Of a stretch of DNA of 64,000 nt, positions 46,366 through 59,160 are shown piece by piece. Every line of letters begins with the position of its first letter. The first letter of the stretch is position 1. The notes under the pieces are model-generated. The model searched no databases and was not told the origin of the DNA. It saw only the letters and a program-made list of their open reading frames with translations. The position numbers were made by a program, and so were the translations under genes. The stretch comes from Panorpa germanica (Eukaryota; Arthropoda; Insecta; Mecoptera; Panorpidae): the NCBI GenBank assembly GCA_963678705.1, contig OY783220.1, positions 8,825,001 to 8,889,000 of the forward strand, written 5' to 3'.

Positions 46366-47384
46366 TCTCTTTAATATGCTCCAACGTCTGTGTTTTTCTC
46401 TCGCACATTCTCAATAACTTTTCATTTCATTTCTCCCATTATCTACTACACTTCTTCTTCATTTTCCATTGAGTTACACTACATATATATATGTAGTAGT
46501 ATGACACATTTATTTGACTTTTAATATTTTTTAAAAATGTTTATTGAGACCACAAAGTTCTAAAGAAAAGCTCTGCCCTCTCCCTCACAAAACCACAAAA
46601 TCTTTCCTCTCTCATAAACAGAGGTAATTTACTCCACTTAACCGACCCCCTCAGTATACACTTTTGCATATGACGTGAATGAAATATATTTTCAATATAT
46701 AGCCTGACAAAACTTACGCTATTTATAATCTCATATATTTCTCATTTTATTAGGTGTTTAATAATATATTATTTCAATAATTAAATAAATCAAAATTATC
46801 GGGGGATTAATGTAAAAGAATATATATAAATGTTTAATAATTAAAACCAATATATCCTATATTATAATGTTCCAGGTGTATATATATATTCTGGTATATT
46901 TATATATAATTTGTATATATAATAATACATTGTTTCGTCATTACCGTGATACTAACTGATAATAAATAGAATCCCCATATAGCACCGTTCGCCAACCAAA
47001 GCCAATATTGATCAGTTAATTACGAGAACGACGCCAGATGTCAGGTGTGATAATTAGTTTGTTTTTAAACTTATAATTAAGTATCTATTATTAATGTTTT
47101 CTCGGCAAAATAAGTTAGTCTTTTCAGTATATTTTTAGTGAACTGTGTTTCAACTTTTCCATTATTTGTAGAATGGGTAATGGCTGTTCATTGTTGAAAT
47201 CCTAAAGCCACGTATAGACGTGCAGTTGCACAATAAAAAAAATGACAAAATATGAGCTCGATCAAGTTGAAAGTAAAGAAGATTGTACAGTATTTTAGCG
47301 GGGTGAAACCTTTCCTTAAATGTCTCAATTTTAGTGGGTATGAAGGTTGAAAATCGTTCAACTAGTTAGAAAGTAGTTAATTAC
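46366..47384. other. non-coding sequence, nothing recognised
   Basis: Several short TA-rich runs (46480-46492, 46875-46930). No gene supported. Confidence 0.35.
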
Positions 47385-47745
47385 ATATCATTGTGATTAA
47401 TTACATGTTATTTGTGTTCCTTATTCTATCTACTCATTCTCACTTTTTCGAAATATAAAGAAAAATACTTCTACTGCTTCTCTCTTCCTGCTACTCTCCT
47501 TCCTGTTTCTACTCTGCCATTTCTTCTCTTTCCTCTCTCCTTCTCTCTATCTACGCCATCCACCACTTCTCTTCACTGCCTCCCTTTAATAACTGCACAA
47601 TCTTCTTTTCACTTTTACTCTTTTCTCTTCTCCGTTTTACTCTTTACTATTAAACTTTTTACTCTATATTGTTTCTATCTCTTCATTCCTTGCTTTCTAT
47701 TTTCAGATATCTCTCTCTCTCTCTCTGACTAATCCTCTTGGTTCT
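47385..47745 (-). pseudogene. non-LTR retrotransposon 3' end, reverse strand
   Basis: Reverse complement contains AAGAAGATTGTGCAGTTATT, AAGGGAGGCAGTGAAG and the tail ATGTAATTAATCACAATGAT, matching 25945-26412 and 29225-29612. A (TC)n run (47709-47728) lies within. The 106-codon plus-strand frame is antisense to it. Confidence 0.7.
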
Positions 47746-50475
47746 TTCATTATATTTGGGATTATCAATTTTTTATACTGTATTTTGTTTTATTAATATT
47801 TCGACTATTTAAGCAACAAAGATTACATTTGAATTATGATTATATATTGTGTAAGCTGTAGTGTATACTTGTAGAGTTTCTATATAGGTAACACATTGCA
47901 GTGACTCACCTACTTAGATCACGCTAAAAACAAGTGCCCCATAATCATTGCAGACAAAATTATCGATATTTTTCCAATTTCTCACATCTCGTAGAAAGCG
48001 AATGGTTTTGAAGTGCATATCTGTACGCAGCTTTAGATATGAGAGGCTGAGTGTTTCAGTTCTATAAAGATCACCGTTCTTATGTAACTGAATGTGTATT
48101 TGAGAACAAAGTAGAACTTTCAGGATCGTGTCCTGATCCTAAAGTAGACAACTTGTGTAAATCTATATAAGTATTAAACAGGGCCGGCGCGGCGTCAGGG
48201 TTTGTAGTAATTGATAAAGAAACATCCAAATATGTTCAATACTGCTAGCAACATGTTTATACAATTTATAAACATTCAATTGACTAGGCACATTTGACAA
48301 CACCGCTAGAGTACATAACCTGAAACCTGACTTAATGCCTTTCAAATATTACGAGGTTACTAATGCGATGATGCCAAATGTGTAAGCAACGTTGCCAAAT
48401 CTTACATGTTTTAAACAGAGGAGGTAGAGGAAAAAATGTCAATTATTTTTGTTATTTCTTCGTAAGCATACTATTTTTATTATTTTAATCAAAAGCTTGA
48501 AGTTTTCTGAACTATATTCAATTAAAATAATAATTTTTTCCATTAGATACTTACATGAAATTTTCAATCAAATGCACAAGTTAATGAATCCCCATGAAAT
48601 TCCATTTTTTAAAACTAAGTATGGGAAACCTACTCTTATTTAATTTCTTTTATTAATTATTGACTATCGTAGAAGAAATTTCAGTAAGTTCTCCATTCCT
48701 TACTACTTCACGATGATCTCTTTAAGAAATCAACTGGATTATCTGTGAATTAGAACACTGTGTATTTGGAGTTAGTGCAGTCCCATATAAATGAACTTCT
48801 TGCTTCATCAATCTGTAGCTGCGGATCTGGTAGTAAGTAAACCCAGCTTCTTTTCATCTGCGTCTTCTCTTTTAACACGATGAAACACAGAAACACACTC
48901 CGCGACAGTTCCGGATACGGAAATAAATCACACAAAAGTTTTCTCACTGTTGTTTAGTGGTATACTTGTAGTGGTATCGTGGTAGTCTAAAGAGGGTAGT
49001 TCGGTGTTTTGAAGTACGGAAAGGGGTTTTCTTTACATTTTCTTATAGTTTACCGAAGGGTTGACAGATTTAAGAAATATAACGATTTCTTAAAAGTTTG
49101 AATACAATATGCTTGCTTACAGGCTTAAAGGTCACAGTCACAGTCTTATTCAAAATGTCGCGCTGTTGAAATGCGGTTGGTATATTTAAAGTAAATCAAA
49201 GAATTTTTGATTTATTCCTATAAATCAAAGTTTAATAAAGAACTTTTTAGAATACAACTTTAAGTAATCTTTAAATAAATGTAGAATACTTGTAAAGTTG
49301 GTGGAGGGTTCTTCAATACTTTAAACTAAGGTAAACTTACGCGTTTGTTGCCAGGCGCTAACTTTCGAATCTCATTCTAACACAAAGTTATAAAGCTAAG
49401 TTTATATTAAATTTGAAAGGACTTGGAAAAAACCAATTGAAACAATACTAAACTTTAAACGCATATTAATGTGAATTTCGAGACTTTTACAATTCAAAAT
49501 TTCGATATCATTACAACTATAATAATTTATTGTTTTAGTGATTTTGTGTTTTGATAAAGATCAAGTTCTCTTCTTCTAGTGTATATTTATCACTGATTCT
49601 ATTGTATCCAATATAGTTGATGGATGCCTTAAACCGATTTTCCCTATTTCATCACGCCACTTGATTGGGTCAATCCTGACCTCAGGGTTGCCACATTTAG
49701 AATCAGGTTTCGCGATACAAACGCGAAATCAATTATACTTACGAGTTCCTCCGAATAATGAGCCCTCTAGATACTTGTCTATTTGTTAATCCGACACTAT
49801 ACGGAGCATTTGCATAAAGTTTAGAGTGCTTTGTAATATGAGAACATTTTAATATTAATTTTGCTAAAATTAGGTCATTTAAAAAATCGCCTAATTTTGA
49901 AAAGCGTAGTTAAATAAATACAAATTTGCCGAAAGGAAAGCGGGGGAGAAGGCGTATGCCATGACCGCTTCAAAGCAGACATATAGTAACAAAAATTAAA
50001 TAATTAATTAATTTAAATTCGGCAGCATTTATAAAAAGAATTGAAAGATTGTAAAAACAATACAATAATATGCCTACAAACATTTTTTCCTATTGTAGTA
50101 ATGTCGAATACCCTGATTACAATTTGGGTAAGATTTTTCGAAGCACATTCTAAACCGCAGGTAGAAAATATATTTGGGTATGTTCAGGAAAAGAAATTTC
50201 GTATTTTAAAGCTTAAGTTTATGGGGTGGGATAATACATTTTCCTTCTGAAACTTTCGCTTCCGTTTTTGATCCAAAATGCCTTCGAAACGAATACTCCT
50301 TTTTATTTTGGTTGACCAAATGTCGATTTCTATACTAGGTCAAGGTCTAGAATATCGTATTTGAATTTTATACGCTTCGGATTCAAATTGTTTGTTAGAG
50401 TTGTAGTCCATTTACTACACAATTCTCGCAAGAAGCCAAAATAAACAAATTTTCAGTTATGTTTGTATATAATAA
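47746..50475. other. large non-coding stretch
   Basis: No gene supported. CAGGGCCGGCGCGGCG at 48179 looks like a hAT-type end without a partner. The frames at 48163, 48449, 48750 and 50041 have no motifs. Confidence 0.4.
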
Positions 50476-50732
50476 CCCTCAAAATACACAAAATCTAAAC
50501 TCCTGTATTATTTAACGTAATAATTCTTACCTAACGCTATATTTTGTTATTTACCTAAGTTTAACACAATTTTCTTACAATCTTTTACTAATATATTAAT
50601 TTAATATGTATCATCAGAAAAAAGATAGTTTTTGTTACGTAACCTTACATTATCTTAACCTAAAAAATGTTATGTACAGGTAAATTTTTTATGTTCAATA
50701 AACCTCAAATATATGTAACTGCGTTTAGCGGG
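50476..50732 (+). mobile_element. MITE family M, copy 2
   Basis: Left CCCTCAAAATACACAAAATC and right GTAACTGCGTTTAGCGGG match 13607-13980. Flanked by AA on both sides, a 2-bp target duplication. Non-coding. Confidence 0.7.
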
Positions 50733-51248
50733 AACATACACACACATTTATGCAATTAGTTTGGACTTAATATTAATTTACAAATTACAAGCTATTATCA
50801 TTAACACCGCATGTAACAGTCTTGTACCATCCTAATGACAATGTAACGGTCATTACCTTAATAATAGCATGATCAACCAATAAACGTTAGTGTAATAAAT
50901 AGATTACTAATGTTCAAATTAAAATTGTATATAACTTGTGTGAAATTAATTTCTTGTCAATAACCCGTGACCAGGAAATAGAGCAAAATGTTCCTACTGA
51001 TGGTTACTGGATCAAAGGTGAAGCGAGGGGGGAGCAAAGCTCGAATTACCGTTGCAAATAGTAATCATCGATGCGATAGAATTATTTAAAAGCATTAGAC
51101 ACTAATTTGACTCGGAATTGACTAAATGAGATCAAATCATTATGTATTCTGTGTTATTCAATACACTAGTTTAACAGGTCAGACCACCCTGGTGGCGCTT
51201 GTAGGAACTAGCATAAAAAATTGTTTGAATATTATTTTCATTTTAAGG
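50733..51248. other. single-copy-looking block with TAAT motifs
   Basis: ATGCAATTAGTTTGG, CTTAATATTAATTT, CATTACCTTAATAATAGC and GATTACTAATG occur within 200 bases (50750-50930). No gene. A regulatory role is only a guess. Confidence 0.25.
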
Positions 51249-51760
51249 TCAAATCGATAAAAAAAAAGCATATTTTCGATAACGTTTTTTGACGACACAG
51301 TTATTATATAATTATTTCTATAATTACCACATGATAAAATAACATTTAAATAATACTTTGTGAAATTTTCATAAATAAATATTAAGAAATAAGGCTTTGA
51401 CAACGAATCTCCGCAGACGTCACAAAAAAAAGTTTCTTTGCGGTGCCACTCATAACTCATCACTGAATTATTTAAAATGAAAAAACCAAAATGATTTCAT
51501 TAGTTGATAAGTTTTTGCAGGTAGCCCTGTCGAGTTTTTTTTAAATTGATTTTTTACAGCAGTTAGAAGTCAAAATACCGATTTTTCATGTAAAATATCA
51601 GAAACTTTGTTATTTTAAAATACGTTAAAATTAAAAAAAAAGAAATCTCGGCAGCTTTACCTCGGTATTTATGTAAAGTAAGAGTGTGCAAAATTTCAAA
51701 AAGGATCGGTGCCGTAGATTTTGAGCTAGAGAGGACACCGACTCTGAAAAAGCTATGTAT
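51249..51760 (-). mobile_element. repeat family E, reverse copy
   Basis: Reverse complement follows 62386-63045 from GCACACTCTTACTTTACATA to AACGTTATCGAAAATATGC; the first third is missing. Confidence 0.7.
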
Positions 51761-51781
51761 CATAAGACTGTCCGAAAATTA

Positions 51782-51945
51782 GCGTTTCAAAAAAATTCTT
51801 TGATTTATTATTCACATAACTTTTTTGTTATAAAAGTTACAACAAAAAGTTATAATTCAAAGTTGTAGATAATAATATTATCTAAAAAAAAGCTCTTTAC
51901 AAAAATTTTGTGAAAATTATAGCTTTCAAAATAAACAACAAAAAG
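51782..51945 (-). repeat. dispersed repeat family P, copy 2
   Basis: GATAATAATATTATCT, AAGCTCTTTACAAAAATTTTG and an AACTTTTTTGTTATAA block match 28262-28432. Confidence 0.55.
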
Positions 51946-52422
51946 TGATTATACAATTTTATTTTCAATACGGCGGCTAAATGTGGCTGAAAATTTATTC
52001 TGAAGATTTCAATTTAAATTCAAATTTGTCCTTTTTGCTTTTTAAAACAACAAAATTACTACCTACCTAAAATGCAGTCACTGCCCACACAAAATATTTC
52101 AATAATCTAACAAACTTTCTATTGATACGAGTACATCAACGAAGATATTACAATATTAATTTAAAACAAGTGTTTACATGCAATTGCACTTGCTGATCTA
52201 ATGTTATACATTCGTGGTGGTATATTTAGATCGCAGAGCTTGAAAGCTCGAAAGCTCGAAATCTCGCTACGTTGGTATGTATATAGTAAAGTATTAATAC
52301 AACATCACTCCCGCGTGATTTGGAAATCAGTAACTACCTACACAACGTTATGCTGCTCTGGCATAAATTTTCAAGTTATTGTTATGGAGCATCCACACAA
52401 GTTCAACATTTTTTATGTTTCA
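51946..52422. other. non-coding sequence, nothing recognised
   Basis: A three-unit GAAAGCTC minisatellite lies at 52240-52264. No gene supported. Confidence 0.35.
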
Positions 52423-53028
52423 ATGGGCTTGTGTCCTATGTCCTAATTTCTATAAAATTGTCCTAATATTGATAAAGTGGGTTACTAGAACCTCAAATGT
52501 TCAATTATTTTTTAATAACTCCTTATATGTTAAGAGATATTAACAATTAAGAAAATCATTTTATCTCTTAATTATTAAAGGGATTCAACGTTGTACACAT
52601 TCCAAATGCATGTGACATCAAAGCCAACCTTACACCTCACAAATCTCTGCTATATGTATTTATATATCAAAATATCAAATATTATTTACAGCTATTTCAA
52701 GCAACAATAAAATTTCAATATTATGTCTGCCGTAACAGGGTTAAATAAAATAAAAACTTATTATTCGTTGACTTGACTTGATTATTTCGACTACCAACAG
52801 CTACAAAACATTACCACAGCACTGACCTACTCAACAAATAACTGACGTTAAAATGCATTTCACGTCATACAAATATGGCGCTAAAACTACAATTCTAATT
52901 TTTAATTGCTATATCTCCGTCAACATTTAGATATTTAATAAAATAGGCACGCCAATACACATTTATTAACATCAATTTTAATCAACAATTGAAAAATCGA
53001 CCACTAAAAAATGAGGACACAAGCCCAT
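52423..53028 (-). mobile_element. repeat family A, copy 5 (both ends present, reverse)
   Basis: ATGGGCTTGTGTCCTATGTC and ATGAGGACACAAGCCCAT are the two inverted ends. Flanks CA and TA suggest a mutated TA target duplication. Interior matches 21431-22096 closely. No intact coding frame. Confidence 0.85.
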
Positions 53029-53689
53029 TACATTGTTATTGCAATAGGAGTGAATTAATCGTGAAATATATTTTAGAGAACAATTGTATCAGGTCACTTT
53101 CTTTGCTCAGGTCACTGAGTTTCGGATAACAGGAAGAATTCAACAAACAAATTAAGACAAATATTATTTTTAAATATATCAAATGTCCTCAAAATTGAGC
53201 TAGTATAATTATCATGTTCAAAGGCAAAGTAACACACAGTTAACTAGCCGGTCTTCAGCGTTTTTAGTCTATTAAAGTTCAAACTTCAATAACAAATTTC
53301 TCCAATAACGACACAATCTTGTTTCAAGGATAACAAAGTTTTGATAGTATGTAATAAGGCTTCATCAGTCTCGGGTGATGAACGAGAACACACTAGTAGT
53401 AAAGTAGTACGGTTCTACAACGTTCTCGAAATATAACTACGGATATGAACTACAAGAACATGCAACTTGTAAAGTTAAAGTTGTATGCTATGTTACAAAA
53501 ACAAGTTTAATATAAACTTCAATATTAAGTTTTTTAAGTGGATGCTTGTATTTGAACCGATGTTAATTTTGTGATACAAAGTTTAGCAATAAATTACGTT
53601 TCTTTTTGTTTATAAATTTGATTAATTTAAGTAAAAATATTTGCCATTTTTTTCTCCAGTTTTACGTTAATTCTTAGGGACTATCCATA
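53029..53689. other. non-coding sequence, nothing recognised
   Basis: No gene or recurring repeat supported. Confidence 0.35.
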
Positions 53690-53757
53690 AATTACGTCAC
53701 ACACATTTCCTGCTATTCTGACTTACATTCCCAACTTGGTGTGACGTCACACATTTA
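53690..53757. repeat. family L fragment or small MITE
   Basis: GGGACTATCCATAAATTACG then GTGTGACGTCACAC near the right end, similar to the ends of 1999-2267. 54345-54410 (GTCACATCTTGTCGC..CCCCTCCCCCC) resembles that element's interior in reverse. Confidence 0.45.
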
Positions 53758-53780
53758 AATTAATAAAATATTTTGTAAAG

Positions 53781-54251
53781 CCTCACTGTTTTGATATTTA
53801 ATTTATTGTTTTTATTTAATATTGTAATCTAGATTTCAGGATTTCGTTTAAGCATTTCTTTTCACAAGTTGGTGCGTATGCATCGTTGGTAATATAAATT
53901 TTGACAGTTCGACAAAATTGTATGTTAAATAATTAAAATTGCTACTAAATTTAATAACAATTAGTAAGAGAAATTGTTTTCACTTCTATATTTTTCAAAA
54001 ACTGACATCAAACTTATTTTAAAAGTAAATCCTACTGCGTTTTGACAGATTGTCACATTTTGGAGGTTATAATATAATATAGTTTTTCTTAATTTAATAT
54101 TTTTAATTTAAAACATTGGACCTTGTAAAGGTTATAAAAAAACTAAGAAAACTTAAATAATAAGTTAAATTAAAAATGGTACTGTGAATGACTACGCGTA
54201 TTGCCATAGTTACAATTTACAAAATAAAATTAAAGCAGTGAGTGGGAATGA
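53781..54251 (-). mobile_element. repeat family C, reverse full copy
   Basis: CCTCACTGTTTTGATATTTA to AGCAGTGAGTGGGAATGA with the complete interior; GACTACGCGTATTGCC (54190) is the uninterrupted site that family I occupies in copy 2. Confidence 0.85.
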
Positions 54252-54537
54252 TACTTAATAATTTATAGTTTTTAGAATAAATGAAATGAAAGGAATTTAG
54301 AAAAATTGAATTACTACACATTTCAAATACACAAAATTACTTCTGACATGTCACATCTTGTCGCAATTTCTGTTACACCCCTCCCCCCATTTGCTGGGGT
54401 TTTAGCTCTCACCCCTTAGGTTTTAACAACTCTATATATTTTACAAGATATTACAAGAGTTAGATATTCTTCTGTTATTTGACAGCGCAAATATTGTAGT
54501 ATAGAATAATGAATAGATATATTTATTTCTAAGAATT

Positions 54538-54680
54538 CCCAGTAAACATTTTGGAGTCATTTTGACATCATATTACTTTTTTGTCATGAAACAATACAAT
54601 TTGATTTCACTCGTTCAAGGGAAATGTCAGTGATATAAACTACAAATGGCAAAATCACTTCACCTGGCCTCACTACCGTA
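54538..54680 (+). repeat. possible family I end
   Basis: CCCAGTAAACATTTTGGAG equals the family I terminus, but the interior differs and no right end is evident. Confidence 0.4.
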
Positions 54681-56055
54681 CCAGTATTGAATGAAGTTGC
54701 AAACAAACCATTAAAGTGTAACAGAGACAGATATATCTTGTTTCTTTTTCTATAATACTCTAGTAAAATAAATGTAGAATTTTATCTCTACTAAAATAAA
54801 CATTTTCAAATGTAAAAATGAAAGCAACTATATCTCCATTTAATGTTGAAATAATGTTGGAAAGGAAAAGAATATTCTTATGAAATTTTTTTTACAATTT
54901 TCTTTTGCACATCTATCTGAAATCTGAGTGAAAAAGATAGCTATGCCGTTTCTCCAAAATAATTACTAAAATGTTAGATACGACATAATACAGTAAACGA
55001 GTGGTAATTAATTAATTTTAAGCAATACAACAAATTGACCAGTGTTCACAGCGCATAATCTATAACCAGTAAATGTGGCATCTACATTTAAGAGCCACTG
55101 TATTATAAACACTCAGCTGTTTACCACTTTAAAGCAGCAACGAAGAGGGATAGCCTAACAGGATTACAACTAGTTTAACATTTTCATCATGATTTTATGG
55201 TTTGTGGGTTTTATAGTTATTAGTTACTGACATTAAAGGAACAAAAACATTAAAACTTAAATATAATAAAAGTTTGTAACTTTTTAAAACTATAAAATTC
55301 ATATAAAAACGTTGTATTTGAAATGTCATTCTTTATTAAATCTATTTAAGACCTTCGTTCTTAAGATGAAGAAAAACAGACCGACCGATCGACCCACCGT
55401 CAGCTTGAACACTTTTATATTAAAAATAAATGTTAGTTTTGAAAATAAACAAAACTTAATAGTACCAAAGGATTATTGTGATTTGATACGAGTACCATTA
55501 TTTTGTTTACAATTCCATAAGAAATTTAAGTTCAGTACTATATGTTTTCCCATTATATTATTATCTATTAGGAAACTAGTATTAGATTTTATCTAGTATA
55601 ATAATTTCCATTGAAAAACCATCAGATGTAAACCCATTAAGCGATTAGCTCACCCAGAAATTTTCATAAAAACAAATTTTTATTTTCTTATTTACGATTT
55701 ATTAGCTGTAAAACAAATTTGTATTAACAATATGTATTAGTGTTTTTAAGAATATTTTAAATGTTTGACCATGCCAATATTCTGAATATTACTGAGTTTT
55801 AGCAATGTGAAGTGAGCGTGGCAGTATATATCTTGTCTTGCGTTTATCTCCAAACTACTTTTCTTGACTGTTTGCCACGATATCTCAAGAACGGATGCAA
55901 GAATCGGATAACGATTTTAATAAAAATTACAAAATGTCATCTTTATAAAATTATTTAACAAGCAGCAAAGGATTAGATGCCTTGTTCAATTTTCATTTAA
56001 TTTTTTAACTTAAAGTTATAACAAAAAAGCGTCAAACTTTTTTTTCCTCTGCTTT
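54681..56055. other. non-coding stretch, nothing recognised
   Basis: The 94-codon frame at 55312 has no domain motif and low-complexity composition. No gene supported. Confidence 0.4.
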
Positions 56056-56284
56056 AGCCCCATTCCCACTCACTGTATTTTAGTGTTAAGGTTTTAACCT
56101 AAAATGTAAATTTTAATTTGTGAAATATAAAGATATAAAATTAATTATATTAAATACAATAATTTATATTAAATAAAGATAATGTACAGATACAGGCGCA
56201 TGACGCATGATTTCACAAGTTCAAAATTAGATTTATTGTTAAAACCTTATATTAAAACTAAAAACAGTGAGTGGGAATAGGGCT
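56056..56284 (+). mobile_element. short MITE related to family C ends
   Basis: AGCCCCATTCCCACTCACTG and CAGTGAGTGGGAATAGGGCT are near-perfect inverted ends (one mismatch). 229 bases with a different interior from family C. A partial relative lies at 63849-63953. Confidence 0.85.
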
Positions 56285-57757
56285 TTAAATTCAACTTGTG
56301 AATAAACATTTAAAAAGAACCCTTAATAAAACAAATTTACAAGCAAAAGTTCTATTTGTAATTTGATATTAACCTAACTTTCTTATAAAATGTAAACTTT
56401 TTAATGTCAAACAAATCTTAGCTAGCAAGTTAGTCTTGTTTACTTCTTTGTATATTTATATCAACTTTACAAACTTTTTCTACATTTCACTCTTACATTT
56501 CTTTTGACTTTTATTTTGACTAGGATTGAATAATTATATTTTTCATATAGGCAATATACTTTTATTTATTTTTATATAAAAACGTAAAAGCTCATAGTAT
56601 ATTCTTTTAGAAAAGCTTTAATTTTTTCTATATATAAAAAAAGCTCAATTGTTGTGTGATTTTGTACCAAACACGGAATGTCAACATAAATATCATAAAA
56701 TGTTATGATTTAAGGAAACGACACAAAGCACAATGGTTAGGGAGAGATAGTGATGGTGGGGGAGAGGGAGGGGTGTAGAGTAGAGGAAGAAGCCTCGTAA
56801 CTACAACACGGATACAGATCTTGAGATATAAAACGAAATACGTATGGGTGCATACAAGTATCGATAAAATGTATATGTTTATTTTATTTACGTTTTATTG
56901 TAGGATTTGTCGTCAATTTGCTGAAATTCTTTCTGTGCTTTGCTTTGCTTTGCTTTGCTTTGCCTTGCCTTGGTTTGAGACTGTCTTTTGTATTGTGTTT
57001 CTTTTTCTTTTCATGTTATTACACAACAATAGGTGTCGTTTATTGTGATCGGTTGATCTGATGATTGGAACAGGGCGACCAAAAGTGAACAAGAAAAATG
57101 TAATTTTCAAAAAATAAGTGAGTCTGAGAGCGTTGATGCTTGTCGGCGTTATATTTCATGGGTTTGATTGTTGTTATGGTCTGTACCGTATAACCAGACT
57201 GTCTTAAAACAATCATGTCTTCAGTGTGCTGTAGAAATCTTAAAAAATGTACCGGAGTAAAGAGACGAGTGCCCACAGATTTAATCCCAATACAAGTACC
57301 GAACAATTAATATATAAATCAATTACATACAATTATAATTTAAATTAGGAGGAAGTGGATTCATTATCATTAGGTTAATAGTGCGTAAATTCTAATAGTT
57401 AAATAAAAAAAAATAAAAATTGCAACATTAAGCAAAATACTTATTTTAAGTAAAATTGAATAAAATGATGTATTTAGGCATCTATATAAATATAAATAGT
57501 GTTACTGCAAAATGTGTGATTGAATTTATATTTAACAATGGAATTGATATATAATATGCATGGAAAATCTTCAAAGAACAAGAGTAATAAATATAGTAGA
57601 TATATATGTATAGTTATAAATAATTTTTATGTATTATAAAATGTAATATTTGTTTATATTTTAAAATAGCAAGAAGGCTAAATAAGCCAAAGCTTAATAA
57701 ATAAATATATAAAAAAAAAAAAAAATTTAAACAAATCTTACTGAAATTATATTTCTG
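56285..57757. other. non-coding stretch with a pentanucleotide repeat
   Basis: No gene supported. The frames at 56821, 56913 and 57040 overlap each other across the microsatellite and show no motifs. Confidence 0.35.
56935..56970. repeat. (TGCTT)n microsatellite
   Basis: About seven TGCTT units, the last two diverged to TGCCT. Confidence 0.9.
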
Positions 57758-57960
57758 TACAGGGTGTTTGGTAGCAAGGTGCAAAGCCTTAAGGGGAAGA
57801 TAGTTGTCACCATTTAGAACATTTTGAGCCATACATGTCTTAGCCGAAGCCGGCTTATTTATTTTTTACTGCTATTTCTATGTTATTTTTATAAAAACAT
57901 AATTTCTGACATTTAAATGCCAACAGTGGCGCAATTTAAGTTGGTATGTTAATTGTTTTA
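57758..57960 (+). repeat. possible transposon starting ACAGGGTGTTTGGTA
   Basis: Shares the ACAGGGTGTTTGGTA terminus with 39103-39690 but a different interior; right end not found. Preceded by an A-run at 57710-57726. Confidence 0.4.
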
Positions 57961-58810
57961 TTTTTTGGCGTTTGTCAGATGTGTACCTAATCTAATAAAA
58001 CAAGTTTCTAACATCTGTGTTATTTAAAAAAAATACTAGACGCTTTTGAAGTTGTAAAAACTTTTAAAATTAAAAAAAGCTGCGGCAGTTTATGGCATTT
58101 AGAAAAATAAATAAAATAACCTCGATCGTTCAAACCTTTTTAAAAACATGCTCGATTATTGGCCTTTCTTTTAAGGTATCATTTAAACTGATATCTTACC
58201 AATTCTCAGAATTTAATTATTTAAACCTATATATAAGAGTCATTTTCTTAACATGTATTTTTCTAAAAGACATTTCTAAACAAATATGCAGATTAAAGGG
58301 TCACCAGTAGGACTCTCTTACTAAACAATGTTAAGAGAGATAAATGATTATGCTTTATAAATTAAGAACATTTATGTATTACAAAATCCTGCTTATAGAA
58401 AGTATTTGAAATTCTAAAAATATCTTAAACTTACTCGCGCTCGGATTCGCCGTTTTATTGTGGCTTTCAAGAGCCACCCTGTCGCATCGATGGAGCGGAG
58501 ATTGTGAAGCATCATTTCATTTCAGCGATATGTTTTACGTCCACTTTATTCGAATAATACATGAAATTTGATATTATGATCGACGTACAAAGATACTCTT
58601 ACTGTTGACTTTATCGTATGAAATATCAGATTCATTCAATATCATCAGTTATGGCGTTTTATTTTCCAATATCTTTATATCACCTAAAAGTTTTTAAACG
58701 TATGTTGGAAAGTATTTTATAGCTACTTCTAAATTGTATGAAATATATTTCAGAATGATTATTACTATATATGGGTAAATATTAATTAGAGATTATTATT
58801 TACTCATTAC
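57961..58810. other. non-coding sequence, nothing recognised
   Basis: The 72-codon frame at 58092 has no motif. No gene supported. Confidence 0.35.
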
Positions 58811-59160
58811 AATTCGAATTGTAGTTTTAGCGCTACAGATGTCGGCCATATTTATGACGTAACATGTCTGTACTATTAAGGATAGGTCAGTTATTTTTTC
58901 TATGGATAAGCCTTCTGTATTGAATATGGTATCTCTCTTATGCTCTGTTGTATGAAAGAGATAACAACTTAGCGGACGTCACATATGTTGGAATGTTCTA
59001 TAACGTTGAATCCCTTTAATAATTAAAGAGACAAAATGACTTTTTTAATTGTTAATATCTCCTAACATACTTGGAGTTATTAAAAAATAATTGGACATTT
59101 GAGGTTCAACTAACCAACTTTATATAGTTTTATAGAAATTAAGACATGGGACACAAGCCC
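58811..59160 (+). mobile_element. repeat family A, copy 6 (5' truncated)
   Basis: Begins inside the family at ATTCGAATTGTAGTTTTAGC and continues to GACACAAGCCCG at the right terminus. Confidence 0.75.

Noticed and set aside
47412..47732. 106-codon plus-strand frame, leucine-rich
   Set aside because: Antisense to a retrotransposon 3' end recognisable on the minus strand.
55312..55596. 94-codon frame as a gene
   Set aside because: No motif; the RPTDRPTV stretch comes from a CCGACCGATCGACCC low-complexity run.
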